From Bacillota bacterium (lineage in GTDB: Bacteria; Bacillota; Clostridia; Christensenellales; Aristaeellaceae): a stretch of 64,000 bases of DNA. Both the position numbers and the translations under genes were made by a program. Position 1 is the stretch's first letter, and every line of letters begins with the position of its first letter. The notes under the pieces were generated by a model, which saw only the letters and a list, made by a program, of their open reading frames with translations, ran no database searches and was not told the origin of the DNA. The stretch is taken from the NCBI GenBank assembly GCA_023416655.1, contig JAEZHK010000127.1, forward strand, positions 83,223 through 147,222, given 5' to 3'. Shown one piece after another: positions 54,108-63,275 of the stretch.

Positions 54108-55325
54108 GTGATCAGCGCTTCCATCATTGAGAACCGAAAATACTTCAAACGCAACAAGATCCTGTATCTGATTCGCTCAACCCCAAAATGCTCCCGCTTC
54201 GACGTGAAAAAGCTGACCTCCTACAGCATGTCGACGGTTCTCTCCATCATCGACGAACTGGTCGAGGGCGGCTTCATTGATGAAGAGGAGTCGAGCGACG
54301 TCAAGGTCGGCCGAAAGCCGACCTGGCTGAGCATCAACCCGAACTACGGCGTCTTCATAGGCGTTGAGTTCCATTTTGCGCACATCAACTGCGCGATGCT
54401 CGATTTCCTGGGCAACACCATTCATCAGAGCTTCCTGCCCTTTGATGCGGACGCCAGCGCGGAAGTCGTACTGGAGAAGGTCGCCTCTCTGATCGAGGAC
54501 GCATACGAAAAAGCCGGAGCCGGGAGGCGCCTGCTGGGCATCGGCTTGGGCATCCCCGGCTACGGCGATTTTGAGAACGGCGTGGGCATCGAGTACGCGC
54601 CGATCAAGTCGTGGCGGAATATCCCGGTACGCTCGTTCATCGAATCCCGCTTCGGCTGCCCCTGCTTCGTCGAAAACAACGTCACCTCCATGGCGATGGG
54701 CTATAAATACACCCACATGGTGGGCGGGAGTGACGATTTTCTGTTCGTATCGGTCCGCACGGGTATCCGGGTCGTTCCGGTCATCAACAATGAGTTGTTT
54801 CTGAGCAACAAGGGCTACGCCGGTCAGCTCGGCCACATCAAGGTAACAGGCGGCAGTCGTATGTGCATCTGCGGGCGGCGCGGCTGCCTCAACACCGAGG
54901 TAGCCGACACCGGCCTTCGCTCAAAATTGATCGAGGATGTGCTGGCAGGAAAGCAGCAGAGCATCTTCGAGACGGCGCAGCGCGACCTCGGCAAGGTCAC
55001 CGTCCCACTTTTCGTCCGCTCGGTCTTGGATGGCTGTGAGGAATCGATCCGGCTGCTGGAGGAGACGGCTACCTACCTCGGGCAGGCGCTGGGCATGATG
55101 ATGGACATCCTCGCGCCCCGGCACGTGATCGTCTACGGCGAACTGTGCCAAACTGGCGACATGTTCCTGGAACCCCTCCGCCGAGCGATCTGCGAAAACG
55201 CGATGCCCTCGAATACAAACGACCTGGCCATCACGGTTCTGCCGCCGGACGAGCGCCTCGGCGCGTTTGGCGCAGCGCAGCTCGTTTTGCAAAAGCAGTT
55301 TGAATTCCTGAAGGAAACCATATGA
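54108..55325 (+). CDS. ROK-family transcriptional repressor (NagC/XylR type)
   Basis: 405 residues from GTG 54108. An N-terminal winged helix-turn-helix (KILYLIRSTPKCSRFDVKKL, VGRKPTWLSI) is followed by the ROK sugar-binding core: GIGLGIPGYGDF, VENNVTSMAMG, and the zinc site GQLGHIK with CICGRRGC. The DNA-binding domain plus intact zinc site marks it as a sugar-responsive repressor. Divergent from the ABC/aldolase/ADP-kinase operon, whose promoter carries a palindrome. The inducer is probably the imported sugar or its phosphate. Confidence 0.92.
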   Translation: MISASIIENRKYFKRNKILYLIRSTPKCSRFDVKKLTSYSMSTVLSIIDELVEGGFIDEEESSDVKVGRKPTWLSINPNYGVFIGVEFHFAHINCAMLDFLGNTIHQSFLPFDADASAEVVLEKVASLIEDAYEKAGAGRRLLGIGLGIPGYGDFENGVGIEYAPIKSWRNIPVRSFIESRFGCPCFVENNVTSMAMGYKYTHMVGGSDDFLFVSVRTGIRVVPVINNELFLSNKGYAGQLGHIKVTGGSRMCICGRRGCLNTEVADTGLRSKLIEDVLAGKQQSIFETAQRDLGKVTVPLFVRSVLDGCEESIRLLEETATYLGQALGMMMDILAPRHVIVYGELCQTGDMFLEPLRRAICENAMPSNTNDLAITVLPPDERLGAFGAAQLVLQKQFEFLKETI

Positions 55326-55499
55326 AAAGCACGGCCGTCGATGACCACGGCCATCGGCGCCATCACAGACAGTACCGGACCATGCAATTCTGACTGGTAC
55401 AAAACCCCGCCGAAGGCGTGCATATGCCGCCCTTGATCCACAATACCAAGATGGTCTTCCCCAACGAGAAGGAATAGCAGGAGAAACCAGTCACAGGCT

Positions 55500-56558
55500 C
55501 TATTGAAAGCGGGAGATCAGCGCACCCCCCCTGCCACTGCGCGTCTCCTCGTCCCATGCTTCGAAGTTTGCCCATACATTTTCAGGCTTCGCGCCGGGGC
55601 CGAACTCGCACTGCGCGATGCAGCCGCCATCCCGCCACAGCGTCTCCTTGACGCGTTTGACGGCACGTTTGATGTCCTCTGGCTGGGATTCCACCAGCAT
55701 GTGCTGGCGGTCCATCTCCCCCCAGAAGCAGATCTTCCCCTTAAACGGCGCGAGATTCTCAATGCCCATGCAGAAAATCTGTGAATTGACCGCATCAAGC
55801 CCCAGCTCAACGAGGTCGGGCAGGATGCGCAGGATATTGCCGTCCGAGTGCATGAACGCCTTTTTGCCGTGGCGGTGCGCGATATCGATGTAATCCCGGT
55901 AAAGCGGCTTGAAGAGCTCGCGCCAGAGCGCGGGGCTGATCAGCAGATCCTTCTGAGCACCCCAGTCGTCCATGAACATCAGGCCATCCACGTCCGTGCG
56001 GGCCCACTTTTCCATCCATTCGCAATAGAAGGCGTGCATGCGGCCGATGAAATCCAGCATGCCTTTGGGCCTGAGCATCAGGTCCACATAGAGGGCCTCG
56101 GTGCCCCGGATGAACTGAAGCTGTTCGAATGGGCGCGGCAGCGCGTTTGCGATGACGAAGCGGCCATCCGCCGCGCATAGGCGGTTCGCCTCGGCGGCGT
56201 CGAAGGACAGAAATTCGTACGGGATGTGAACGCGCGACAAATCCGACCAGTCCTCGTCGTCCGGATCGACGATGGGGGCTTTGACCTCGCCGATGATGCC
56301 GGGCTGGATGCTGTGGAACACGCAGCCCCAGGGGTCGACATATTCCCCGGCGGCATAGGCGTCCCCCTTCGACGGGATCGGCTGAGCGTAGGAGACGGGC
56401 AGCCCCTCCACGATGTCGTCGGGAAACGCGCGGCGAAGGGCATCGAGTTCCGCGGGATAATGCGCCTTGGCCCAGGGCAGCGTCCACAACTGCCGGGGCG
56501 CGCGGCCATCGACATTTTGAAACTCAAGCGTCCGTTTCACCAATTCCCTGGAAGTCAT
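55500..56558 (-). CDS. Uroporphyrinogen decarboxylase (URO-D) superfamily protein of unknown substrate
   Basis: 352 residues with a URO-D/methyltransferase TIM barrel: PWGCVFHSIQPGIIG, GLMFMDDWGAQKDLLISP, and HRHGKKAFMHSDGNILRILP. In corrinoid methyltransferases the H-x-C-G segment binds zinc; here it reads HSDG, so the zinc Cys is absent, and the N-terminal decarboxylase Arg motifs of HemE are not seen. Such proteins are frequent in sugar ABC operons of Clostridia but have no established activity. It closes the GntR/ABC operon, 25 bases after the MalG-type permease. Confidence 0.82.
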   Translation of the reverse strand: MTSRELVKRTLEFQNVDGRAPRQLWTLPWAKAHYPAELDALRRAFPDDIVEGLPVSYAQPIPSKGDAYAAGEYVDPWGCVFHSIQPGIIGEVKAPIVDPDDEDWSDLSRVHIPYEFLSFDAAEANRLCAADGRFVIANALPRPFEQLQFIRGTEALYVDLMLRPKGMLDFIGRMHAFYCEWMEKWARTDVDGLMFMDDWGAQKDLLISPALWRELFKPLYRDYIDIAHRHGKKAFMHSDGNILRILPDLVELGLDAVNSQIFCMGIENLAPFKGKICFWGEMDRQHMLVESQPEDIKRAVKRVKETLWRDGGCIAQCEFGPGAKPENVWANFEAWDEETRSGRGGALISRFQ

Positions 56559-56583
56559 GGCAAATCCCCCTGTCGTTTGTGCT

Positions 56584-57426
56584 TCAGCCTTTTACGGCGC
56601 CGGCGGTCAACCCGTCCACGATGAAGCGCTGCGCCACCGCGAACAGCGCCGCCGTGGGGATCAGCGCCAGAATGACGCCGGCAGACATCTGGCCCCAATC
56701 GACGGCAAACTGCGTGATGTAGCCGTTGAGGCCCACGGGGATGGTCTTTTTGGCCTCCGTGTTGATGAACATGACCGCGCCCAAGAGATCGTTCCAGGCG
56801 CCGATGAACGCAAAGATGAATACCGCGATGATCGCGGGCAGCATGATTGGCAGCACAATGCGCATGAGCACCTGCACCCGGTTGCAGCCATCGATCTGCG
56901 CGGCCTCCTCGATGGTGTAAGGGATGGTGGCGAAAAAGCCCTGCATTGTGATCACGCAGAAGGGCACGTTGAGCACGATGTAGAGGATAATCAGCGAAGT
57001 GAGCGTGTCGGTCAGCTTCAGCGAGCCCATGATGATGTACATGGGGATCAATAGCAGCGTGATCGGGATCATTTGCGAGATCAGAAACGCCACCAGCACG
57101 AAGGGCTTGCTTCGGAAGCGATAGCGCGCCAGGCCATAACCACCGGTCACCGCCACAAACAGGACCGCCAGCGCCGAGATGACGGACACGGTCAACGTGT
57201 TTTTCATGTAGGTGGGGTACAGGGTACCACTCCACAGCTTCTGATAGTTATCAAGAGTCGGCGCCAGCGGAATGTACTGGATGTCCAGCGCCCGCTGGTC
57301 CGCCGGGGTCTTGAAGGAGGTAATCAGCGTCCAGTAGATCGGGACGACCACGTACACCGCAAAGAGGAGCAGCAGAAGCACGCGAAGGGCGATTGTCAGC
57401 ATCCGCTTTTGCTTGGCGCTGATCAT
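56584..57426 (-). CDS. Sugar ABC transporter permease, MalG type
   Basis: 280 residues. ATG 57426 overlaps the stop of the MalF-type gene (ATGA). Six transmembrane segments, EAA loop EEAAQIDGCNRVQVL, tail RFIVDGLTAGAVKG. Part of the mannosidase-linked importer. Confidence 0.93.
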   Translation of the reverse strand: MISAKQKRMLTIALRVLLLLLFAVYVVVPIYWTLITSFKTPADQRALDIQYIPLAPTLDNYQKLWSGTLYPTYMKNTLTVSVISALAVLFVAVTGGYGLARYRFRSKPFVLVAFLISQMIPITLLLIPMYIIMGSLKLTDTLTSLIILYIVLNVPFCVITMQGFFATIPYTIEEAAQIDGCNRVQVLMRIVLPIMLPAIIAVFIFAFIGAWNDLLGAVMFINTEAKKTIPVGLNGYITQFAVDWGQMSAGVILALIPTAALFAVAQRFIVDGLTAGAVKG

Positions 57427-58307
57427 AGGCCCTCGCCCCCTTCCATAAAGCGCGTAAACTTGAAGTAGAGCAGGGAAAACACCGTCAGCGCCAGCATGAA
57501 CAGCACGCCCAGCGCGCCCGCCAGGCCAAAGTCCAGCGATGCGTATGCCTTCATGAACATGTAGGAGGCCAGCGTATTGGAGGAATTGGCCGGGCCGCCA
57601 CGCGTCATGATGTAGATCAATTCGGCGTTGTTGAACACCCACACAATGCGCAGCAGCACCGTCACCGTGATGGTGGGCTTGATGGAGGGGATCGTCACAT
57701 GCCAGAACTTGCCCAGCGCGCCCGCACCGTCCACCGTGGCCGCCTCATACAGCGCCTTATCCACCGACTGCAGTGCCGCCAGCAGCATGATCGCGAAGAA
57801 TACGAAGCCCACCCAAACCTGCGCAAAGACCACCGTGCCCAGCGCGGTGCCAATGGAACCCAGGAAGGCGATTTTTGATTGGATCAGTCCCATTTTTATA
57901 AGCAGGTCGTTGATCACACCGAACTCGCCGTTGAACATCCACTGAAACGTCAGGCCCACCACGAAACCCGAGATCGCCCAGGGCAGGAATACCAGGCCCT
58001 GATAGGCGTTTCGGCCTCTGAAGGGCGCCTTCAGCGCCAGCGCCAGTGCAAAGCCAAGTACGAACTGGAGCGCCACCGACAGCGCCACGTACTTGACGGT
58101 GTTGCCCAGGACCATCGGAAACTCCGGCTGGGCGAAGATCTTGGCGTAATTGGCAAAGGCCGCGAAGGCGATGTCATTGGGCCGGGTCAGCTGATAACTC
58201 AGGAAGGAAATGCGCACGCAATTGACCAGCGGATAGCCCATGAAGGCGATCAGGACGATGTAGCTGGGCAAGAGAAACAGGTGCGGCTCCAGCTTTCTTA
58301 GCTTCAT
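57423..58307 (-). CDS. Sugar ABC transporter permease, MalF type
   Basis: 294 residues from ATG 58307 with GAGGACG upstream. Six transmembrane segments and the EAA loop EAATVDGAGALGKF. Longer frames upstream cross the intergenic hairpin and are not coding. Confidence 0.93.
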   Translation of the reverse strand: MKLRKLEPHLFLLPSYIVLIAFMGYPLVNCVRISFLSYQLTRPNDIAFAAFANYAKIFAQPEFPMVLGNTVKYVALSVALQFVLGFALALALKAPFRGRNAYQGLVFLPWAISGFVVGLTFQWMFNGEFGVINDLLIKMGLIQSKIAFLGSIGTALGTVVFAQVWVGFVFFAIMLLAALQSVDKALYEAATVDGAGALGKFWHVTIPSIKPTITVTVLLRIVWVFNNAELIYIMTRGGPANSSNTLASYMFMKAYASLDFGLAGALGVLFMLALTVFSLLYFKFTRFMEGGEGL

Positions 58308-58368
58308 GCGAATCACGTCCTCGGAAATCAATGAAGCGCACCCCAACAATGAAAGAGCGCGCCATGTG

Positions 58369-58399
58369 CGTTGCGGGGGCGCAGCGCGCCCCCGCAACG
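58369..58399 (-). terminator. Perfect 14-bp hairpin between binding-protein and permease genes
   Basis: CGTTGCGGGGGCGC (58369-58382) and GCGCCCCCGCAACG (58386-58399) pair perfectly around a 3-base loop, 12 bases after the binding-protein stop. No U-tract. Confidence 0.85.
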
Positions 58400-58411
58400 T
58401 AAAGGTGGTCT

Positions 58412-59743
58412 TTAGCCGATGGCGCTGGGCGACGGGATCGGCACGTTGGGATGCTCGGCCATGTACTTCTGCTGGGCGGTGGTCAGGAAATTGGCGATGT
58501 TGTCACAGAACTGATCCAGCGTGGTGACGCCCAGGATGTATTTCTGCAGCTCGCTGTCGGCGAAGGTCTCCTGGAACTCGGCGACTTCCGCAAAGTAGCC
58601 GTAGAGCGGGCGGCGGACGAAGGCGGGATCGAGCAGCGCCTCGGAGTAACTGGCCATCGGGCCCTCGCCAAAGACCTCGTTCTGGTTGGCGGTCTTGGTC
58701 ACGGGGTTATTGTAGCTGATGACGCAGGTCTTGGTGTTGTTCTCCGGCTGGAGCAGGAAGTCGATGAACGCCCACGCGGCGTCCGGATACTTCGAATCGG
58801 AGCTGATGGAATAGAGGAAGCCGTCGGCCTTGGAGTACATCTTGCCGTCCACATTGGACTTGGGGAACGGGATGGTGTCCCAGGTGCCTTCCTGCATGAC
58901 ATCCTTGCAGTTGGCGATGACGTCGGCGTTCTGGTTCAGGATGCCCACCAGGCCCGCGGTGAAGCCCTGCACCATCTCCTGGAAGCCCCAGTTGGCGGCG
59001 TCCTGCGGCGCCTCGCCATTTTTGTACATGGCGCAGAAGCGCTCCACGGCCGCCTTGGCTTCCGGCGTATTGAAGGTGCAGACACCCTTGTCGTCGTAGA
59101 GCTTGCCGCCGGTCTGGGCGGCCACGTAGAACATCATGTGGTCAAAGCCGCCGCGGCCGCCGCGGAACGAGAAGCCGTAGCGGTTCTTCGCCTTGTCGGT
59201 CAGCTTGGCGCTGGCGGCGAAGATGTCATCCCAGGTCTTGAGGCTGTCCTTGGCGATGCCCGCCTCGTTTAGCCAATCGGTGCGCACGAACAGCGCGTGG
59301 GTGGCCAGGTAGCAGGGGATGCCGATGATCTGGCCGAAGGGCACCACCTGGTCCTGGTCGATCAGAACTTTCTGAACATAGGGCAGCAGGTCGTCCTTCA
59401 GCGCCCAGTTCCGGTAGTAGTTGTCCAGCGGCAGCACCCAGCCCGCGCTCTGGAATTCGGAGAACCAGTTGGTGTGGACGTACAGGATGTCAGGCAGGTT
59501 GTCCGCGCCGGCCATGACGACCAGCTTCTGATGCGCCTGATCCCACGGAACGGACTCGTACACGATCTGGACGTCGTCGTGCTTGGCGTTGAACTCATCG
59601 ATGAGTTCCTGATAGACGCGCTGGCGGTTCTGGTCGGGGATCGTGTCGACAAAGCGCAGCGTCGCCTTTTCGGCGAACGCGACGCCCGGCACCAGCGTAA
59701 GGGCAAGCGCCAACACCATGAGACATGCGAGAATCCTCTTCAT
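58412..59743 (-). CDS. Extracellular sugar-binding protein (CUT1) of the mannosidase-linked operon
   Basis: 443 residues from ATG 59743, with AAAGGGG upstream. Signal peptide MKRILACLMVLALALTLVPG, likely cut after VAFA; the Cys at residue 7 is too early for a lipobox. Mature motifs: VDTIPDQNRQRVYQEL, WDQAHQKLVVMAGADNLPDI, ADGFLYSISSDSKYPDAAWA. Transcribed after gntR and before two permeases and a URO-D-family gene; divergent from a GH38 mannosidase, so mannose-containing oligosaccharides are the likely ligand. Confidence 0.93.
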   Translation of the reverse strand: MKRILACLMVLALALTLVPGVAFAEKATLRFVDTIPDQNRQRVYQELIDEFNAKHDDVQIVYESVPWDQAHQKLVVMAGADNLPDILYVHTNWFSEFQSAGWVLPLDNYYRNWALKDDLLPYVQKVLIDQDQVVPFGQIIGIPCYLATHALFVRTDWLNEAGIAKDSLKTWDDIFAASAKLTDKAKNRYGFSFRGGRGGFDHMMFYVAAQTGGKLYDDKGVCTFNTPEAKAAVERFCAMYKNGEAPQDAANWGFQEMVQGFTAGLVGILNQNADVIANCKDVMQEGTWDTIPFPKSNVDGKMYSKADGFLYSISSDSKYPDAAWAFIDFLLQPENNTKTCVISYNNPVTKTANQNEVFGEGPMASYSEALLDPAFVRRPLYGYFAEVAEFQETFADSELQKYILGVTTLDQFCDNIANFLTTAQQKYMAEHPNVPIPSPSAIG

Positions 59744-59856
59744 ACCATACCCCTTTCTACATTCCAGGTTGAAAGCCCGAGGGCCTGGACACAGGGTTCG
59801 CGCAGTGGTAAGGATCCGCCGATCCAAAGCGGAGGAGGAGGAGTGCGGCGTAAGCG

Positions 59857-60570
59857 TCAGGGCTTGGGATTGGAAACGTCGCCGCGCGCCAGCTTGTCGA
59901 GCCGCACGACGCGCGCGCAGACGCAATCCAGCATTTCGTTGTTGTTCTGGATGGCGGTGGTGACGTCCTTCCGGGCGATGGCGTCCATTACGCGCTTGTG
60001 GTAGGGGACGGTGTCGTCATAGAGGACGTTGAAGCCCTTGTCCTGGGGGTAGATGCTGTAGAAAGCGTCCATGACCGAGACCGCCAGCTGCTCCAGCAGC
60101 GCATTTCCGCCGAGCCGGTTGAACTTCGCGTGGAAATTTTTGTCCTCTTGCGCGGTGGATAGTCCTTTTTCAAACAGCTGGACCAGCCGGTTGGCGCACG
60201 AGCGCGCTTCCCTGACCGCCTCGGCATCGGCGTATAGCACCGCATTTTCGATGATCTGCCGTTCGATCATCTTGCGGACCTGAAAGATTTCAAGAAGTCG
60301 CTGGGCATTCTCGCGGACGTCGCTGCTGATCGCGATGTCGAGGGTTTGGGATTTGACGAAGATTCCGCTGCCGTTTACAATCTCGATCAACCCCTGCACC
60401 GCGAGGACGCTCAGCGCCTCCCGAAGCGAGGTCAGGCTCACGCCCATCATGCCGCGCAGCGCAGCCGTCGAGGGCAGCTTGTCGCCCGGCGCCAGGTTGT
60501 TTTCGGCGATGTACTGTTTTATGTAGTTCAGGCTGAATTCCTTCACGGACGCTCGCGCCTGTTCCGGCAT
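59857..60570 (-). CDS. GntR-family regulator (FadR/FCD subgroup)
   Basis: 237 residues from ATG 60570 with GGAGGGA. Winged helix-turn-helix (DKLPSTAALRGMMGVSLTSL, REALSVLAVQGLIEI) followed by an all-helical FCD ligand-binding domain (about 85-230; FHAKFNRLGGN is the metal/ligand-binding helix region). First gene of the operon that continues with the ABC importer 113 bases later, and divergent from the GH38 gene, so it probably controls both through the shared 200-base promoter region. Confidence 0.92.
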   Translation of the reverse strand: MPEQARASVKEFSLNYIKQYIAENNLAPGDKLPSTAALRGMMGVSLTSLREALSVLAVQGLIEIVNGSGIFVKSQTLDIAISSDVRENAQRLLEIFQVRKMIERQIIENAVLYADAEAVREARSCANRLVQLFEKGLSTAQEDKNFHAKFNRLGGNALLEQLAVSVMDAFYSIYPQDKGFNVLYDDTVPYHKRVMDAIARKDVTTAIQNNNEMLDCVCARVVRLDKLARGDVSNPKP

Positions 60571-60621
60571 GTCGATCCCTCCATCGTTCGGCCGCCAAGC
60601 TATCATAAAGCTCATGGCCGC

Positions 60622-60650
60622 ATTATAACAACGCGCGAATTGACTGTCAA
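60622..60650 (-). promoter_or_regulatory. Promoter of gntR/ABC operon with palindromic -35
   Basis: On the minus strand TTGACA (60645-60650) and TATAAT (60622-60627), 17-base spacer, a consensus sigma-A promoter. The -35 box is part of the perfect palindrome TTGAC-A-GTCAA (60640-60650), a likely GntR autoregulatory operator. Confidence 0.82.
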
Positions 60651-60711
60651 TATACTTCTCAACAAACCAATAAATTTCGTGTATATGGCACAAATGAACG
60701 TAAAAATCGTA

Positions 60712-60740
60712 TTGACAAGCTTTTGGGCTGATGCTACAAT
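60712..60740 (+). promoter_or_regulatory. Promoter of the GH38 mannosidase gene
   Basis: TTGACA (60712-60717) and TACAAT (60735-60740) with a 17-base spacer, 27 bases upstream of the start. A strong promoter that would need repression. Confidence 0.85.
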
Positions 60741-60767
60741 GAGCCCACCGAATTCAGGAGGAAGCAC

Positions 60768-63275
60768 TTGAAGATGAAGAAGTTGCACCTTTTATGCAAC
60801 GCGCACATCGACCCCATCTGGATGTGGGTCAAGGAAGAGGGCATTCTTGAAGCGCTGTCCACATACCGGGTGGCGGCGGATTTCTGCGAGGAGTACCCGG
60901 ATTTTGTGTTCAATCACAACGAAAGCGTACTGTACGAGTGGGTCGAGCAGTTCGATCCCCCGCTTTTTGAGCGCATCCGGGCGCTGGTCGCCGCCGGGCG
61001 CTGGCGGATCATCGGCGGCACATACTTGCAGCCGGACTGCAACATGCCCTCCGGCGAGGCGATGGTGCGCCAACTGCTGATCGGCCGGCAGTACTTTCTG
61101 GACAAGTTCGGCGCCGTGCCGAAGACGGCGGTCAATTTCGACTCGTTCGGCCACTCCCGGGGCCTCGTACAGATCTTCAAAAAATCGGGTTTTGACGCCT
61201 ACATTGTTTGCCGCCCGCTCGAGGACCACTGCCCGCTGCCCGCGGACGACTTTGTCTGGGAGGGCTTCGACGGCTCCCGCATCTGCTGCCACCGCGGCTA
61301 CAATTCCTATGAGAGCCACCGGGGCGAGGCGGATGAGAAAATCCTTGGCTACTACGAGGGCCACGCGGACCATCCCACGGGGCTGGTATTGTGGGGCATC
61401 GGCAACCACGGCGGCGGGCCGTCTCGAGTGGACTACGAAAAGATCCAGGCGCTGGCGAGCAGGCTTTCCCCGGAGGTCGAGATCTTGCACAGCCATCCGG
61501 ACGCCTATTTCGCCGATCTGGACGCTGAGGCGCTCCCCGTGGTCAAAAAACCGCTCCGGTACCATTCCGTGGGCTGCTACACCTCGCAGGTGCGGGTCAA
61601 GCAGGCCTACAGGGCGCTTGAAAACGAACTGTTCATGGTTGAAAAAATGCTGTCCGCCGCGCTTCTTAACGGCATGAAAGAGGACTTTGCGCCGGAGCTC
61701 ACCGAGGCCGAAAAGGACCTGGCCTTCCTGCAGTTCCACGACATACTGCCCGGCTCGTCCATTGCCCCGGCGGAAGAGGCCGCGCTGGGACAGGCGCATC
61801 ACGGCCGGGAGATTCTGGACCGCGTGCGCATCCGCGCGTTCTGGCATCTTTTGAGCGGGCAGGCGCGGCCCTTGGACGGCTCGATTCCGGTGTTCGTCTA
61901 CAACCCGCATCCCTATCCGGTGACGACGACCGTCGAGTGCGAGTTCAACCTGCCCGATCAGAACAAGGACGCGAAGCGCTTCGCGTTCCCCCGCGTCTAC
62001 CTGGGCGACCGGCCCGTCCCTTGCCAGGTGCTGCACGAGGATTCCAACTTCAACGTGGACTGGCGCAAGCGCGTCGCGTTCCTTGCGGAGCTCAAGCCCT
62101 CCTGTATGAACCGCTATGATTGCCGCGTGGAGTTCTGGCCCGAAGAACCCGCGCGCCCCGAGCCGGGAAGCGGCGCGGGGTACGCGTTCGACAACGGCCG
62201 GCTCCGGGTTTTGATCAACACCGAAACCGGCGCCATGGATCAGGTGACGGTGGACGGGGTCGATTACCTCGCGCCCGGCTCGCTCGTCCCAATGGTGATG
62301 AACGACGATTACGACTCCTGGGGCAACCGCACTCGCTCCTTCCGGGAGTTGATCGCGCGCTTCCAGCTGATGAGTCCGGACCAGATCGCCACCTTTGCGG
62401 GCAACGAGCCTTCCCCCGCGCTGACAAGCGTGCGCGTCATCGAGGACGGCGAGGTGGAAACGGTGGTGGAAGCGCTGTTCCAATACCGGGATTCCAAGCT
62501 GACCCGGCGGCTCTATCTGCCCAAACAAGGCACCCAGATCCGCGTTTCCATCAAGGTGAACTGGGACGAGCCGATGAAGGCGCTGAAGCTGCCCGTCGTC
62601 ACGCGTTTCCCGGACGCCAAATACTTCGGCCAGACCATGTTCGGCCGCGACGAGCTGGAAAACGATGGCGGCGAGGCCGTCGCCCAGCGCTGGACCTGCG
62701 TGGCCTCCGACAAGGAGAACCGCGCGGTATCCATCGTCAACCTGGGCACCTACGGCTCCGACTGCCGGGACGGCGAGGCGCGGCTGACGCTCCTGCGTTC
62801 GCCGGGGTATTCGGCCGGCTGCTCGGATTTTTCCCGCCGCAAGCCGCTGGTCATGGAACAGGACCGGGCCAACGACTTCATCGATCTGGGCCGGCGGGAG
62901 TTCTCCTTCTACCTCAATTTCGGGCCGATGGACGAGCGGCTCGCCTCGGTGGACAACGAGGCCGCCATCCTCAACGAAGCGCCCTACGCGCTGTCCTCCT
63001 ACCCTTCCGGCGAAGGCGAACCCGCCAGGCCGCTGATTGAGACCACGCGCGGCAACGTCCTTTTGACGGCCTTCAAACCTTCCGTCGCGCAGAAGGGCTG
63101 TTACGTGATCCGCTTCTTCGAGCCCACGGGCAGCGCCCAGCAGGTGTCCTTCCGGCTGCCCTGCCTGGACCTCGAATACGCGCTGGCCCTCGCGCCGTTT
63201 GAGGCTCTCACGCTGCTGCTCGATCCCGAGCGGCGAACCATCGTCCCGACGACGTTGATGGAAGGCCTGTGCTGA
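60768..63275 (+). CDS. Alpha-mannosidase, GH38 family
   Basis: 835 residues, intracellular (no signal peptide). CNAHIDPIWMW (about 10-20) gives zinc ligands His12 and Asp14; NFDSFGHS (123-130) gives the nucleophile Asp125; FLQFHDILPGSS supplies another zinc His near 320. The C-terminal half is the beta-sandwich of bacterial GH38 enzymes (about 830-1,000 residues). It removes alpha-linked mannose from glycan fragments. Start: TTG at 60768 lies six bases after AGGAGG; an ATG two codons later is possible but spaced at twelve. Divergent from the GntR/ABC operon, whose importer may supply its substrate. Confidence 0.93.
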   Translation: MKMKKLHLLCNAHIDPIWMWVKEEGILEALSTYRVAADFCEEYPDFVFNHNESVLYEWVEQFDPPLFERIRALVAAGRWRIIGGTYLQPDCNMPSGEAMVRQLLIGRQYFLDKFGAVPKTAVNFDSFGHSRGLVQIFKKSGFDAYIVCRPLEDHCPLPADDFVWEGFDGSRICCHRGYNSYESHRGEADEKILGYYEGHADHPTGLVLWGIGNHGGGPSRVDYEKIQALASRLSPEVEILHSHPDAYFADLDAEALPVVKKPLRYHSVGCYTSQVRVKQAYRALENELFMVEKMLSAALLNGMKEDFAPELTEAEKDLAFLQFHDILPGSSIAPAEEAALGQAHHGREILDRVRIRAFWHLLSGQARPLDGSIPVFVYNPHPYPVTTTVECEFNLPDQNKDAKRFAFPRVYLGDRPVPCQVLHEDSNFNVDWRKRVAFLAELKPSCMNRYDCRVEFWPEEPARPEPGSGAGYAFDNGRLRVLINTETGAMDQVTVDGVDYLAPGSLVPMVMNDDYDSWGNRTRSFRELIARFQLMSPDQIATFAGNEPSPALTSVRVIEDGEVETVVEALFQYRDSKLTRRLYLPKQGTQIRVSIKVNWDEPMKALKLPVVTRFPDAKYFGQTMFGRDELENDGGEAVAQRWTCVASDKENRAVSIVNLGTYGSDCRDGEARLTLLRSPGYSAGCSDFSRRKPLVMEQDRANDFIDLGRREFSFYLNFGPMDERLASVDNEAAILNEAPYALSSYPSGEGEPARPLIETTRGNVLLTAFKPSVAQKGCYVIRFFEPTGSAQQVSFRLPCLDLEYALALAPFEALTLLLDPERRTIVPTTLMEGLC

